Shown: positions 52,318 through 62,100 of the stretch, piece after piece
Position numbering within the stretch: position 1 is the first letter of the stretch
How the letters are laid out: the number at the start of each line of letters is the position of its first letter
Source: Tritrichomonas foetus
Lineage: Eukaryota; Parabasalia; Tritrichomonadida; Tritrichomonadidae
Direction: 5' to 3'
Assembly (NCBI GenBank): GCA_001839685.1
Contig: MLAK01000589.1
Location: forward strand, 32,604 to 96,603
Length of the DNA: 64,000 bases
Translations under genes and position numbers: made by a program
The notes under the pieces: model-generated
What the model saw: only the letters and a program-made list of their open reading frames with translations
Databases searched by the model: none
Told to the model about the DNA's origin: nothing

Positions 52318-53862
52318 TTAATATTCTTGTTTTTCCATTGTTTCAGAATCGCTAACTGTTAACCATGAGCAAGAGAAATCAGATATATTTACATTAGAGT
52401 CAGATTCTGGTGGTGCATATGAATCAAAAGCTTTTTCTTCAATAAATTCTCGATCGAAATTTAATTCGATTTTTTTGATATTTGGAATATAGATTGGTTG
52501 AATTTGTTTATTATACACATTGTTGAAATCCAATCCTTGGAAAAATTCATGAGATTTAATTTGCTCAAATGAAGGTCTTTCTGATTGGTTCTTTTTTAAT
52601 AACATTAAAATAAAACTTTTCGTGGATTCATCAATTGGAATGTTTTCTCGGAATTTGGGTTCACTTTCTAAAATATTTTGAAAGAGTTTTGATGTATTTT
52701 TATCATAAAATGGTGTCCTACGAAATATTAAATCATATGTTAATATTCCAAGACTCCACCAGTCAATAGTATAATCATAAGGTATCTTTAAAACCATTTC
52801 TGGGGAATTGTATTCTGGTGTTCCGCATATTGAATGAGCTTTTTGGTGATCATGCGAAGTCTCACTGTGACTTTCAACATTACTATAATTTTTATCACCA
52901 AACATTTTAGATAAACCAAAATCTACTAATTTTATATGCCCTTGTGCATCAATAAGCACATTTTCTGGTTTTAAATCCCTATAAATTATCTCATTTTCAT
53001 GTAAAAAATCTAAGGCTAAAGCTATTTCTGCAATATAAAGTCGAACATCATGGATTGGTATTGTTTCTTTCGATCCACACATTCTCATTCGATGAAATAA
53101 ATCACCACCAGGAACAAATTGCATTCCAACATAAAATTTAGAAGCTGTCTGAAAACAAAATTTCATTGAAACAATAAAAGGATGTTTTCTAACTTTCATT
53201 AAAATGTCTCGTTCTATTACAATGGTATGCGCTTTGTGTGCTTTTAATAGTTTCTTTTTCTGAATTGATTTCATTGCATATTTTTTTCCGGTTTCTTTAT
53301 CTTTTACCAAAGTAACTTTTCCATAATATCCTCGGCCAATTACTGCAATAGATTTAAACATTGATAAACAAACCCTTGAAGTTGCAAAGCATGAAGAACG
53401 AAGAGATAAAATCCAATTCATCATTGACTCTAATGATTGCGCTTCAAGAATAGCTGAATTTCCATCAAGATCTTCAACTTTAAAACAATTTTTCTTGTTT
53501 TCAAGTTGAATTTTAGTTTCTGGAATGATTTGAATTACAGTGTCGACATTTTCTAAATTACTATCTTTAGAAATTATCCTGTAGGTTAGATTTAATAAAA
53601 GACTTTCAGTAGTTATATCAATGATTTTATCTTGCCATATATTAACTATTTACAATTGTGTCTGCAATTAAAAAGTTAACTGACCGATAAAAACTTGATA
53701 AACACTGAAAGAGAAAAAAACAAACAACTCACCATTGTCTAAATAGCAAAATCGACGAGAAGTAATTCCAAGTGGATATCTTCTAGTCAGCCATCCAAAT
53801 TGAGTAACTTTCTCTGAACTTTTGGAATCATTTGAAGCTGAGCATGCATTTGGTTCATTCAT
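52318..53862 (-). CDS. PH-domain AGC protein kinase (Akt/PKB-like), two exons
   Basis: Exons 53862-53726 and 53578-52318 join in frame to 465 residues; Akt is ~480. Residues about 22-105 form a PH domain: GWLTRRYPLG, TSRRFCYLDNGEL, then exon 2 IISKDSNLENV, NCFKVEDLDGNSAILEA and the closing helix MMNWILSLRSS. The kinase has GRGYYGKV, K149 in AMKSI, E168, YRDLKPEN with D247, DFGLSK with D265 and CGTPEYNSPE. The activation segment is longer than in Akt, with a His/Ser-rich insert (HSETSHDHQKAHSI). A C-terminal stretch near FSCSWLTV may be the hydrophobic motif. It probably acts downstream of phosphoinositides at the plasma membrane. The PH domain is complete only after splicing, which supports the intron. 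Confidence 0.9.
53579..53725 (-). other. Spliceosomal intron in the PH-AGC kinase (147 bp)
   Basis: On the minus strand it starts GTTTGT and ends TCTAACCTACAG. Both ends match the CDC14 intron (GTTTGT; ACTAACTCACAG). Removing it joins LDNGEL to IISKDS with the codon split 2+1, completing the PH domain. Other splice choices leave a shorter or worse PH domain and lack the CTAAC signal. Confidence 0.85.
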
Positions 53863-53869
53863 AATATGA
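53863..53869 (-). promoter_or_regulatory. Possible initiator (TCATATT)
   Basis: TCA core directly before the ATG at 53862 on the minus strand, leaving a leader of only about five bases. It matches the trichomonad initiator pattern TCA-pyrimidine-A/T-A/T. Pattern only. Confidence 0.4.
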
Positions 53870-54322
53870 ACTTTTTGAATACTTTATTAAAAAATTTCAG
53901 ATCATTTACTTTCCTGATTTGTAATCAGATATACCAATGAATATTTTAATTCCGATTTAATCACTTGGTTCTTTTCACATTTTAGATCTAAGTCAGAAAT
54001 AACCATTTCAAAAATGATATTTTAATGATCATCATTTCAAGATGGTCATTCCAAGCAATTAGCTGTAATGATTCTTATTGAACTCAGTTCCTTTTTTTGA
54101 ATAAAAAGATGTTTTTGACAACAAGCAAGAAATGAAAATTGATAGAGATCGAAACTGAAAAGACTTTTTTATTTCGTTTTCTCAAAAAATAGTTCTTCAA
54201 GTTTTTTTGAATTAATTTCACAAACTATAGAAACATCTCTTGAAAATTTAAATAAAAACCATTGAAAGTATCAATACAACAATCCTCAAAAAATTCCCAA
54301 ATGTTATGAATTATTTCTCCTA
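53870..54322. other. Divergent intergenic region, kinase / surface protein
   Basis: 453 bp of AT-rich DNA that must hold both promoters. A TGATCATCATTTCAAGATGG stretch near 54026 contains short palindromes. No gene or repeat is recognised. Confidence 0.35.
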
Positions 54323-57300
54323 ATGATAATCTTGTTTCTCATCAGTTTGTTGACAAATAATGATTGTCAAGTCAGCCAAAGTGGTGATGTGTACACAGTC
54401 ACTTATAAGACAAATTCTCAATGCACTTTATCTGTTCAAGGAACATTTCACTTCGCATTGTATGGTGCAGCAGGTGGATATGGAGCAAGTTCTTCTTTAG
54501 CTGGCGGAAATGGTGCAGAAGTTACAGGAACACGCAGCTTTTCATCAATTACAACGTTGAGAATAAATATTGGTGGAAAAGGTGGAAATGCAAACTCCAA
54601 AACAGGTGGTTCAGCGGGTTTTAATGGTGGTGCTTCGGCAGGAAGTTCCAGTTCAAATGCTGATTATTCAGCTGGAGGAGGAGGAGGAGCAACTGATATA
54701 AGAATAAATGGTGATACATATACTTATCGTGTTATAGTGGCTGGTGGAGGTTCTGGAGGTGGCTATAAAACTTTTGGAGCTCCTGGTGGTGATTTTACAT
54801 ATTGCTACGCAACAAAGAAAAATAATGAGAAATCATTTGAAACTGTTGTTGCTGCTACTTCTGGAGTGAGTGATGGTGTTGGTCAATCAGGATCATCAAA
54901 TGTTGTTCCATCATCAGGAGCAGGTGGTGGTTATTATGGCGGTCAAAGTGGAATATCTGCATCAAGCTATAATGAACAAAATTTATTTGATTTGGTTTCT
55001 GACAGTGGGAGTTCATATATTTCAGGAGATTTTACAAGCATAGGTGTTGCTGTTGGTGGAAATTCACTACTAGATAATGGAAGAATTATCATGACATATA
55101 TACCAAGTTGTTCAGATGATTGTGCTACATGTGATTCATCAAATGAAGAATATTGTACTTCTTGTATAAATTCAAAACTCCTTTATAGTGGAAAATGTTA
55201 TTCAAGCTGTTCTGAACTAGGAAGTAATTATCAACCAAACGCTGATGGAACTCAATGTTTACTTTGTTCACCAATTTCAGATTGCACAACAATCGGTACA
55301 AATTGTCTTTGCATCAAATGCAGTGATGGATACAAATTATCTTCAACACAAACTTCCTGTGAGTCTTGCGCTATTTCCCAATGCACATCTTATTCGTCTG
55401 GTTGTACTTGTGGTAACTGCGTCTCGGGATATACACTAGTGAATAGTGTGTGCCAATCTTGTTCAGCAACTATTGAAGGTTGTTCCACTTGTTCTTCAAC
55501 ATCTGTCTGTACAGCATGTTCAAGTGATTATTATGCATATAGTAATATATGCTATTCATCTTGTCCTGCAACAACTTATCCAGATTCAACAACCAAATCT
55601 TGCTTGGAATGCAAATCTAATTGCAATACTTGTACTACAAGTACAGATTGTTCAAAATGTATCAATAATTTTGTTTTACGTGATAATTCTTGTTTGACGA
55701 GTTGTGGAGATGGTTTCTATGAATCAAATGGAATATGTTATTCATGTGAAAATAATTGTTTTTATTGTTCATCACAAACTTCATGCACCAAATGCACAGG
55801 TGATTATTACTTATACCAAAATTCCTGTATAAATAATTGTCCATCTAATACCTATAAAAATACAATTAGTAATGAATGTACAAGTTGTAATGAAAATTGT
55901 CTCGAATGTGATGGCATTAATGATAATAATTGCTTATCTTGTCAAAATGGAAGATATTTATTAAATGGAAAATGCTATGATAGCTGTGATGATGTTGATG
56001 ATGTTGGCAAATATGGACCAAGTTCAGATGGAAAATCATGTATCCTTTGCTCAGTCAATCATTGCAGTACCCATTCAACAGGGTGTATCTGTTCTATTTG
56101 TCAACTTGGATACATTCCAAGCAATGATTTATTAACATGTCAAGCATGTACAAGTAATTCATGTGTTTCTTATAATGTTTCAAATTCTTGTCAATGTGCG
56201 CAATGTGAAATCGGTTATTTTGTTAATTCTAGCTCCCTTTGTGAAATCAATCCTACCAATAATTTTTCCCCATCATCGATTTTTACAGGTTCTGATTTGT
56301 TTTCTGAAAGTAAAATATTTACAGTATCAGCATTATTCACAGATAGTGAAGAATTTACCATATCTTCCAAGTTTTCTGAATCTAGACCTTTTCTTGCGAC
56401 AAATATGTTCTCACAATCTACTTTTTTTTCTCTATCAAATTACTTTCCATCAGAAATCTTTTCTGATTCCAACATTTTTGATCCAACTAGTGATTTCTCT
56501 CGAACTCTGGAATTCAATCAATCAATTAATTTTAGTCCTTCTTTTGGTTTTAGTGATTCTGAAAAATTTTCTTTATCACAAACTCTTTCCTTATCATCTG
56601 ATTTTACTTCTTCTGAGCTATTAAGTCTCTCCAAAATTTTTACTTTATCAAGTTATTTCAGCATTTCATTGATATTTAGCATATCTACTCACTTTACTTT
56701 ATCTAATACTTTCAGTCTTTCAGAGTCTTTTCAGGAAACTGATGAATTTTCACATTCTGAAGATTTGACAACATCAAATTTGTTTACTCAATCATCAGAT
56801 TTTGAGAAATCACATGAATTTAGTTCTTCAAGTGTTTTTCATCTGACGAATGCTTTTATTTGTTCCAAATATTTTAGCTCATCAATTGAATTTAGTTCTT
56901 CATTGATTCATAATCAATTCGAATACTTGGGTTTATCCAATAAATTTTCACCATCAAATATTTTACAAAAAACAAATTATTTTACCAGTTCAAAGTCATT
57001 TACTCCATCTTACTTATTTACTGCTTCAAATACTTTGAAGAAAAAAACATATAATATATCACAATTTGAATCATTTACATTAGTACCATCTTTTTCTGTG
57101 ACTGTTTCAAAATCCATTGTTATAGATTATTCAACAATATCTTTGGTGAGCATGATAATTTCGAATCAAATTAGTTATTCTATTGTTTTTAGTTATGCAG
57201 AACGACATATATTGACTGATATATACATCATTATTTCGATTTTTGTTCCTTTAAAAATAGATTTAGCATATTTGAATAAAAGCGTCAAACAAGAATTATC

Positions 57301-57529
57301 ATCAGCAGAATTAATAGGAATTGTTTCTGGTGTTGCAACAATTATCACATTAATCGGAATGAGCACAGTTTTCATAATCAGGAGAAGAAATAAAAATACA
57401 TCATCTGATTGGACGGATTCTTTTAACAATTCGGATCAATCAGGAATAAACGTGATTGAAGATAAATCACAAGAAACCATTATCACTTTAAATACTGAAG
57501 TTACTAAAGAAGATGATCTTTGGATGTAA
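54323..57529 (+). CDS. Type I surface protein: Gly-rich, Cys-rich and hexapeptide-repeat domains
   Basis: 1,068 residues. A signal peptide (MIILFLISLLTNN) leads to an ALK-type Gly-rich domain at about 20-255 (YGAAGGYG, IGGKGGNA, VIVAGGGSGGG). Residues about 258-645 are furin-like Cys repeats with many CxxC pairs (CATCDSSN, CTSCINS, CSTCSS). Residues 649-905 are 43 tandem hexapeptides close to SxSxxF, such as TVSALF, TDSEEF and SLSKIF. One membrane span follows at about 997-1019 (IGIVSGVATIITLIGMSTVF), then RRRNKN and a 45-residue acidic tail. Gly-rich plus Cys-rich surface proteins are expanded in trichomonads and are thought to act in adhesion or sensing; that role is inferred. The hexapeptide block may form a beta-solenoid or stalk. 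Confidence 0.85.
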   Translation: MIILFLISLLTNNDCQVSQSGDVYTVTYKTNSQCTLSVQGTFHFALYGAAGGYGASSSLAGGNGAEVTGTRSFSSITTLRINIGGKGGNANSKTGGSAGFNGGASAGSSSSNADYSAGGGGGATDIRINGDTYTYRVIVAGGGSGGGYKTFGAPGGDFTYCYATKKNNEKSFETVVAATSGVSDGVGQSGSSNVVPSSGAGGGYYGGQSGISASSYNEQNLFDLVSDSGSSYISGDFTSIGVAVGGNSLLDNGRIIMTYIPSCSDDCATCDSSNEEYCTSCINSKLLYSGKCYSSCSELGSNYQPNADGTQCLLCSPISDCTTIGTNCLCIKCSDGYKLSSTQTSCESCAISQCTSYSSGCTCGNCVSGYTLVNSVCQSCSATIEGCSTCSSTSVCTACSSDYYAYSNICYSSCPATTYPDSTTKSCLECKSNCNTCTTSTDCSKCINNFVLRDNSCLTSCGDGFYESNGICYSCENNCFYCSSQTSCTKCTGDYYLYQNSCINNCPSNTYKNTISNECTSCNENCLECDGINDNNCLSCQNGRYLLNGKCYDSCDDVDDVGKYGPSSDGKSCILCSVNHCSTHSTGCICSICQLGYIPSNDLLTCQACTSNSCVSYNVSNSCQCAQCEIGYFVNSSSLCEINPTNNFSPSSIFTGSDLFSESKIFTVSALFTDSEEFTISSKFSESRPFLATNMFSQSTFFSLSNYFPSEIFSDSNIFDPTSDFSRTLEFNQSINFSPSFGFSDSEKFSLSQTLSLSSDFTSSELLSLSKIFTLSSYFSISLIFSISTHFTLSNTFSLSESFQETDEFSHSEDLTTSNLFTQSSDFEKSHEFSSSSVFHLTNAFICSKYFSSSIEFSSSLIHNQFEYLGLSNKFSPSNILQKTNYFTSSKSFTPSYLFTASNTLKKKTYNISQFESFTLVPSFSVTVSKSIVIDYSTISLVSMIISNQISYSIVFSYAERHILTDIYIIISIFVPLKIDLAYLNKSVKQELSSAELIGIVSGVATIITLIGMSTVFIIRRRNKNTSSDWTDSFNNSDQSGINVIEDKSQETIITLNTEVTKEDDLWM
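56267..57037 (+). repeat. 43 tandem hexapeptide repeats (18-bp period)
   Basis: Unbroken register from SPSSIF to TASNTL: 42 units of six residues and one of five (PSEIF). Consensus is S/T-x-S-x-x-F; position 6 is Phe in about 35 units and Leu in most others. The DNA of the units differs, so the pattern is kept at protein level. Confidence 0.85.
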
Positions 57530-57988
57530 TTATAATAATAAATAAGCACTTTCCGAATCAAATTATAACTATTTTATTTACTCTATTGGTATTTCTCTTC
57601 CTAATGAACTCTTCTTTATTTGTTTGCTACTTCTTAAAATTGGTTTGAGACTTTTTCAAATGAGTAAATATTTATAAAGTCGAATGAATTCTTAAAGAAA
57701 AATTAAAGATTCTAAATAAAGATATCTTTATATACAATTAGATGAAATTGAGGAAAAATTTAATATATATTCCATTTACAACAAATAATATATGCAATGT
57801 TCGTCAATCTAATATACATATGCATAAATATTTATAAAGAGTGAATCATTAGAAAATAATAAATATCTTGTCGATATATTCATCAAAACAAATCTCATTT
57901 TTCCTCAATTTCATTTGTGAATATATGTGGTCATTTGATTTATGAATTTACCATAAACCATTCAATTTCTCATGACCTTATATAATTC
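57530..57988. other. Intergenic spacer, surface protein to acyltransferase
   Basis: 459 bp of AT-rich DNA with many ATATAT-like stretches. No gene, RNA or repeat recognised. Confidence 0.4.
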
Positions 57989-59452
57989 ATGAGGCATTGT
58001 AGGAAAATTCAGAGACCCCTTGATGATTTTGACAAATATTTCATCAGTGATAGTGCACTAGAGATGGTCCAGTTGGCTATCGAGGTGAAACATCCTAAGT
58101 TCGTGAATTCGGTATTAAACACTCTCACCAAAAATGCCATTGGTCTTCACATCAAAACTGACGGAGTCAATTTAATTCGTGAAGAAGGCAATTTAATCAA
58201 TCAAAATTCTCAATTAGCTCCAATAAATGTTTTGAAAATCCCAGAAAATCAAAAAAATAAAAATTGTGATGAATTGTGTGAATGGATGTATGAAACACAT
58301 CAGCCAGATTTCTCTAAATCATTGGCAACTATTGCAGCAGATGATCATCGTGTTGTTCTTAATAGTAGCCACATGTGTGCTGATGGTGGATATCTCCTTT
58401 ATCTTTTAAACAAATGCATGAGTGATCTCGAAAAAACACATTCTAATTCATCTTTCAATGAAAGCTCACATAAAAACAACAATGACAATAAACTAAATTA
58501 TAATTCAGATGAAAATGATTTTTACCTTCCCGGATCTGTATCCGAATTAATGAAAGATGAGCTTGAGGAAGCAAAAAATAGCAAATTGGAAATTAGTGAT
58601 GATTTGACTTACACTCCACTAAACTTATTCGAGAAACAAAGTTCTAGAAGAAGTGATCAGTCTTGTAAATTGGACTCTGAAAGAGCGAGTGAGTTAAATC
58701 ATGATGTTGATATAGAAAGTTTTTCAAGAAGAATCATGGAAGCTGCGAAAAATGCAAAGAAAACCACTTACATTTCTAATAAAAGTGATGCATCAACATT
58801 TCAATGTTATGATAAAAATAGTAAAACATTAAAAGGATTGTCTGAATATATTTGGACTGGATTATCTTTAATAATGTGTGCAAGGAATGGTAAAATTGGC
58901 CCAATTGGAATTAACACATGTGTAGATTTTCGCCGTTTTACCAACAAATATCAAAACAATGAAAAATTATTCTGCAATTCTTTTACATGTATCAATGTTG
59001 TTTCTGAAAAGAAAGTAAATGAAAATATGACAATTGAAGAGGTTGCACATGAAATGCGAAAGAATTTTGATTATTTAATGAAAAATAAAGGAGTTTTTGT
59101 CAACTATTATCGTGATCCAACAAAACATTTCAAGCCAAACTTTATCTTCCCGCATATTTCAAATATGGGGCCAATCAAATTTAAAGACCCCATTGCTGAT
59201 TTCTGCATGGCTCAAAGAATGAATGAAGAAGCAGCTTCTGGTGCCCTAGCCATTTTAAGTTATTCCAAGTGCGGAAATGGAATTAATGAGGTAAATAACA
59301 GATTACTGTACTCTCCAAGTTTCATAAATGAAAAAGATGGACACATGCTGATTGATGCATTAATGTTTTTCTTGCATGAAATTCCGATTCAAACTAAAGT
59401 TGGTGATGCATTGAAACAATTGATTCATTTCCAAAATTCTTATAAATATTAA
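57989..59452 (+). CDS. HxxxDG acyltransferase (alcohol acetyltransferase/condensation-like)
   Basis: 487 residues. The catalytic motif is H128-M-C-A-D132-G133 in LNSSHMCADGGYLLYLL, after a strand (HRVVLNSS), as in chloramphenicol-acetyltransferase-fold enzymes. Supporting segments are the opening RPLDDFDKYF, like the first strand of PapA5/AATase proteins, CVDFRRFTNK, and ISNMGPIKFKD, which takes the place of the DFGWG motif. An acidic linker at about 145-250 (NNNDNKLNYNSDENDF) is an insertion between the two lobes. The enzyme should transfer an acyl group from CoA to an alcohol or amine; the substrate is unknown. No signal peptide or carrier protein is seen and no biosynthetic cluster surrounds it. 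Confidence 0.75.
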   Translation: MRHCRKIQRPLDDFDKYFISDSALEMVQLAIEVKHPKFVNSVLNTLTKNAIGLHIKTDGVNLIREEGNLINQNSQLAPINVLKIPENQKNKNCDELCEWMYETHQPDFSKSLATIAADDHRVVLNSSHMCADGGYLLYLLNKCMSDLEKTHSNSSFNESSHKNNNDNKLNYNSDENDFYLPGSVSELMKDELEEAKNSKLEISDDLTYTPLNLFEKQSSRRSDQSCKLDSERASELNHDVDIESFSRRIMEAAKNAKKTTYISNKSDASTFQCYDKNSKTLKGLSEYIWTGLSLIMCARNGKIGPIGINTCVDFRRFTNKYQNNEKLFCNSFTCINVVSEKKVNENMTIEEVAHEMRKNFDYLMKNKGVFVNYYRDPTKHFKPNFIFPHISNMGPIKFKDPIADFCMAQRMNEEAASGALAILSYSKCGNGINEVNNRLLYSPSFINEKDGHMLIDALMFFLHEIPIQTKVGDALKQLIHFQNSYKY

Positions 59453-59681
59453 AGCACAAAAAGTTTTGAATTTATCTTTCAAGGACTAAATTTAACTTTA
59501 TACTCATTTAATGATCTTTATTATCTTATTGATCTATCTTTATAATCTTATTTATCTATCTTTACAATTTAATTACACTTGGAAAAAGGAAAAATAAAAG
59601 CTCTAACAACAAAAAATCGACATTAATAACATTTTATTATTTAATTGTTAGTTTAATAATATTTTCTATCAGATATCATCA

Positions 59682-61286
59682 TTACTTACTAAATCCGCCA
59701 GTTATTTTGCATCCCTGATATTCCAAAACATCTTCAAGCGTTGGAACTTTACTTAAAGGTTTGCTAATAGTATCATATGATGCTCTGGCATGCCCTGCAA
59801 ATATGAATCTAACAATGCATGCTTTCTCATCAATAAGGGTTTTTATTGATCCATGATCCTTTAAAATATTTGGTGGCATTCTTGCAACTTCGCACATAGC
59901 GATCATATGTATGCTTGACCCAAGTTCTGATTGTTTATATAAGTTTGGTGAATCTTGAACATAGGTACTTGAGTATGAAGAGGAGTTTGCTAAGTAAATG
60001 CCTTCTCCGTATGCTGCTCCATGAATTACTTGTTTGCCTGGCTGACGTGACATGTTTAATAAACCGTTACGAACAATAGAATGCCAGCGGTCTCCACCAC
60101 TTCCATGCCACATGTAAATACTCCCATATTTGTTTTTTCTTTCTTGGAATTCTTGTTCAGCATCAGGTGAAGAAATTAAAGCCATGAATTGAAAAGGGTA
60201 TGAAATTTCTTGAATTTTCAAATGACTGGGCAATGAAATTATTTGGCTTTTGTTGGATAACAAAACCCATCTTAATAAAGCTAATGCTTCTGAACCACAT
60301 TTTTGTGTAATTTGTTTATCGGTTGCACATTGTGTAGCAATGAGTTGCATCGATGGAAGTAATGATAGAACTTTGAGTGCGGTTTTCAAAATTTCATCCG
60401 GAGGAGCAGGTTTCAAATATTGAGATTGGAGACTTGCTGAGAAGATAGAAACAACAAAATCAGCAGCAAGTGGATCACGTCTTATTTCTTGTGCAACAGA
60501 AGTTCCAATTCCTATTTCTTCGAATCCTAAAGCACATAATTTTTTCTCACAGATTGTTGGTTTAATTCCAGAGAATGGTAATTTATCACGACAGATACAA
60601 CAATGGTCATTTAAATCCAAAAAAGCTTCATAAATTTCAAGAATTAAATAGATTAGTGGGCATTGCTCATATTCAGGAAGTTCTGGAATATTAATTCGAG
60701 TTGCTGCTTTGGCAGACTTTCCTGTTAATAAAAATGAGCGAGCCTGAGCAATATTATTATCACAAGCAACAAGGGCATCTTCTGCTTGGTCTGGTTTGAA
60801 ATTTTCTTCAATCAAAGTCCTTAATTTTTTTGGATCTACAACTCCCCTTTTTTTGAATAAATATTGAAACGCTTTATAATTTATTTTTGGTTTATAATTT
60901 TGAGAGAAGAATTTCCGAACTGCGTCTAAAACAAGTGGACGACCAACATAATTTTGTTGATAGGATGGATGGTATATTTCCATTTCTACTGGTGGTGAGT
61001 TCCATTCGTTAAAACAGAGGGTAATTCTACAATTTAATATAATATTGCTGATATGAAATCCGCAGGTCATTTGAAGCGAAAGTGGCAAAAATTGACTTGG
61101 TATAGTGAAAAAAACTGTTGAGCCATCATTACGAGGTTGGCAAAGTGAAAGATATGCTTCGCAACAAATAATAGTCGACGTTAATTTTTCGAGAGAATTG
61201 CCCGCATTTAATTCGATTGATGATAAAATATCAGTGTCTTCGTCATCATCGTCATCACCTATAATTAACTCTTCGTCAGAATTCAT
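59682..61286 (-). CDS. PARP-domain protein (PARP6/8-like), probable mono-ADP-ribosyltransferase
   Basis: 534 residues from the ATG at 61286, which has a TCATTTT initiator before it. The catalytic domain lies at about 380-534, with H394 in MWHGSGGDRWHSIVRNGL and Y431 in GAAYGEGIYLANSSSYS; this spacing is that of PARP6/8/16, which usually transfer a single ADP-ribose from NAD+. A small Cys pattern (HCCICRDKLPFSG, then CEKKLC) at about 228-251 matches the zinc-like motif of PARP6/8. Residues about 153-192 (LRTLIEENFKPDQAEDALVA) look like a UBA-type helix bundle, which may bind ubiquitin. The N-terminus is very acidic (DDDDDEDTD). The position of the third catalytic residue is not certain. Confidence 0.85.
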   Translation of the reverse strand: MNSDEELIIGDDDDDEDTDILSSIELNAGNSLEKLTSTIICCEAYLSLCQPRNDGSTVFFTIPSQFLPLSLQMTCGFHISNIILNCRITLCFNEWNSPPVEMEIYHPSYQQNYVGRPLVLDAVRKFFSQNYKPKINYKAFQYLFKKRGVVDPKKLRTLIEENFKPDQAEDALVACDNNIAQARSFLLTGKSAKAATRINIPELPEYEQCPLIYLILEIYEAFLDLNDHCCICRDKLPFSGIKPTICEKKLCALGFEEIGIGTSVAQEIRRDPLAADFVVSIFSASLQSQYLKPAPPDEILKTALKVLSLLPSMQLIATQCATDKQITQKCGSEALALLRWVLLSNKSQIISLPSHLKIQEISYPFQFMALISSPDAEQEFQERKNKYGSIYMWHGSGGDRWHSIVRNGLLNMSRQPGKQVIHGAAYGEGIYLANSSSYSSTYVQDSPNLYKQSELGSSIHMIAMCEVARMPPNILKDHGSIKTLIDEKACIVRFIFAGHARASYDTISKPLSKVPTLEDVLEYQGCKITGGFSK

Positions 61287-61291
61287 CAAAA

Positions 61292-61298
61292 AAAATGA
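61292..61298 (-). promoter_or_regulatory. Possible initiator (TCATTTT)
   Basis: TCA core with T and then a run of T, about 12 bases before the ATG at 61286 on the minus strand. It matches the trichomonad initiator pattern closely and supports this ATG over the open frame upstream. Confidence 0.45.
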
Positions 61299-62100
61299 CA
61301 ATTATTATTGACCATAACTGATTGTTAAATGACCATGAAATAAAGTCAAGATAACAATTTTGACAATTTTAGATTTTATTACACAAAGGTGAATTGATTC
61401 TAGAGCTTTTTATAAATAATGATTCATCCTTTTGATGTCAATACATCACATACAATCTTATATATCTAGATATATCATAAAATCATTTGAAGAGCGAATA
61501 GGAATTTCAAGTCTAATAATATTATTCTATGATTCTATCCAAATTTATACATATATTTATATATATCTTTTCAAAAGATTCTTTTGATAGATTCAATCAA
61601 AATAGCGAAAAAATATTTCATCAAGAAAAAAATCAAACAAGGAATTGATAAGAATTCATTATAGGCATGATCAGTAGCCATAATAAATTTTTCATTCTGT
61701 TTTGCAATATAAAAAGAAATTTTCTTGGTAATTTCACAAATGATTTCATACATATGCAAATCCATTTTTCTCTGTGAAGGTAATGCATGTTTGTGGGCAG
61801 AAATAATGGAAGTTTTCGTAATTTCTGTAATTAGTGGCAAGGAATGAATATTGGTGAGAAACTGAGTTTCAATGAAATGTTATGATTCCCATAAATAATG
61901 AAACAATGAATGAAATAATGAACAATAAGTGGATGAAAGAATGAAGCGTGCAAGAATATCAATTTGAATGGAGGCCTCAATGCAGAAAAATTTCTGTTCA
62001 ACAGGTGGTGAAAATAATCATTCAAAGAGAAATAACTCATGACAACAATTCTTAAGAGGGAAAAAATCTGACAGATAAATTCAACGAAAAATGATGAAAT
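61299..62100. other. Intergenic region with a weak small frame
   Basis: About 800 bp of AT-rich DNA upstream of the PARP gene. On the minus strand 61765-61571 codes 64 residues (MDLHMYEIICEITKKISFY...) ending in a hydrophobic, membrane-like stretch; there is no initiator before it and I do not claim a gene. Confidence 0.4.
61571..61765 (-). CDS. Hypothetical small protein (weak)
   Basis: 64 residues from an ATG at 61765; the frame is open for 25 more codons upstream without an ATG. The second half (LSIPCLIFFLMKYFFAILIES) could span a membrane. No homologue is recognised and the composition could be chance in AT-rich DNA. Confidence 0.15.
   Translation of the reverse strand: MDLHMYEIICEITKKISFYIAKQNEKFIMATDHAYNEFLSIPCLIFFLMKYFFAILIESIKRIF

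Noticed and set aside
53646..53732. Alternative kinase intron GTGAGT...AAATAG (87 bp)
   Set aside because: It keeps the frame but has no CTAAC signal and gives a PH domain with a long non-conserved insertion; the GTTTGT...CTAACCTACAG choice gives a normal PH domain.
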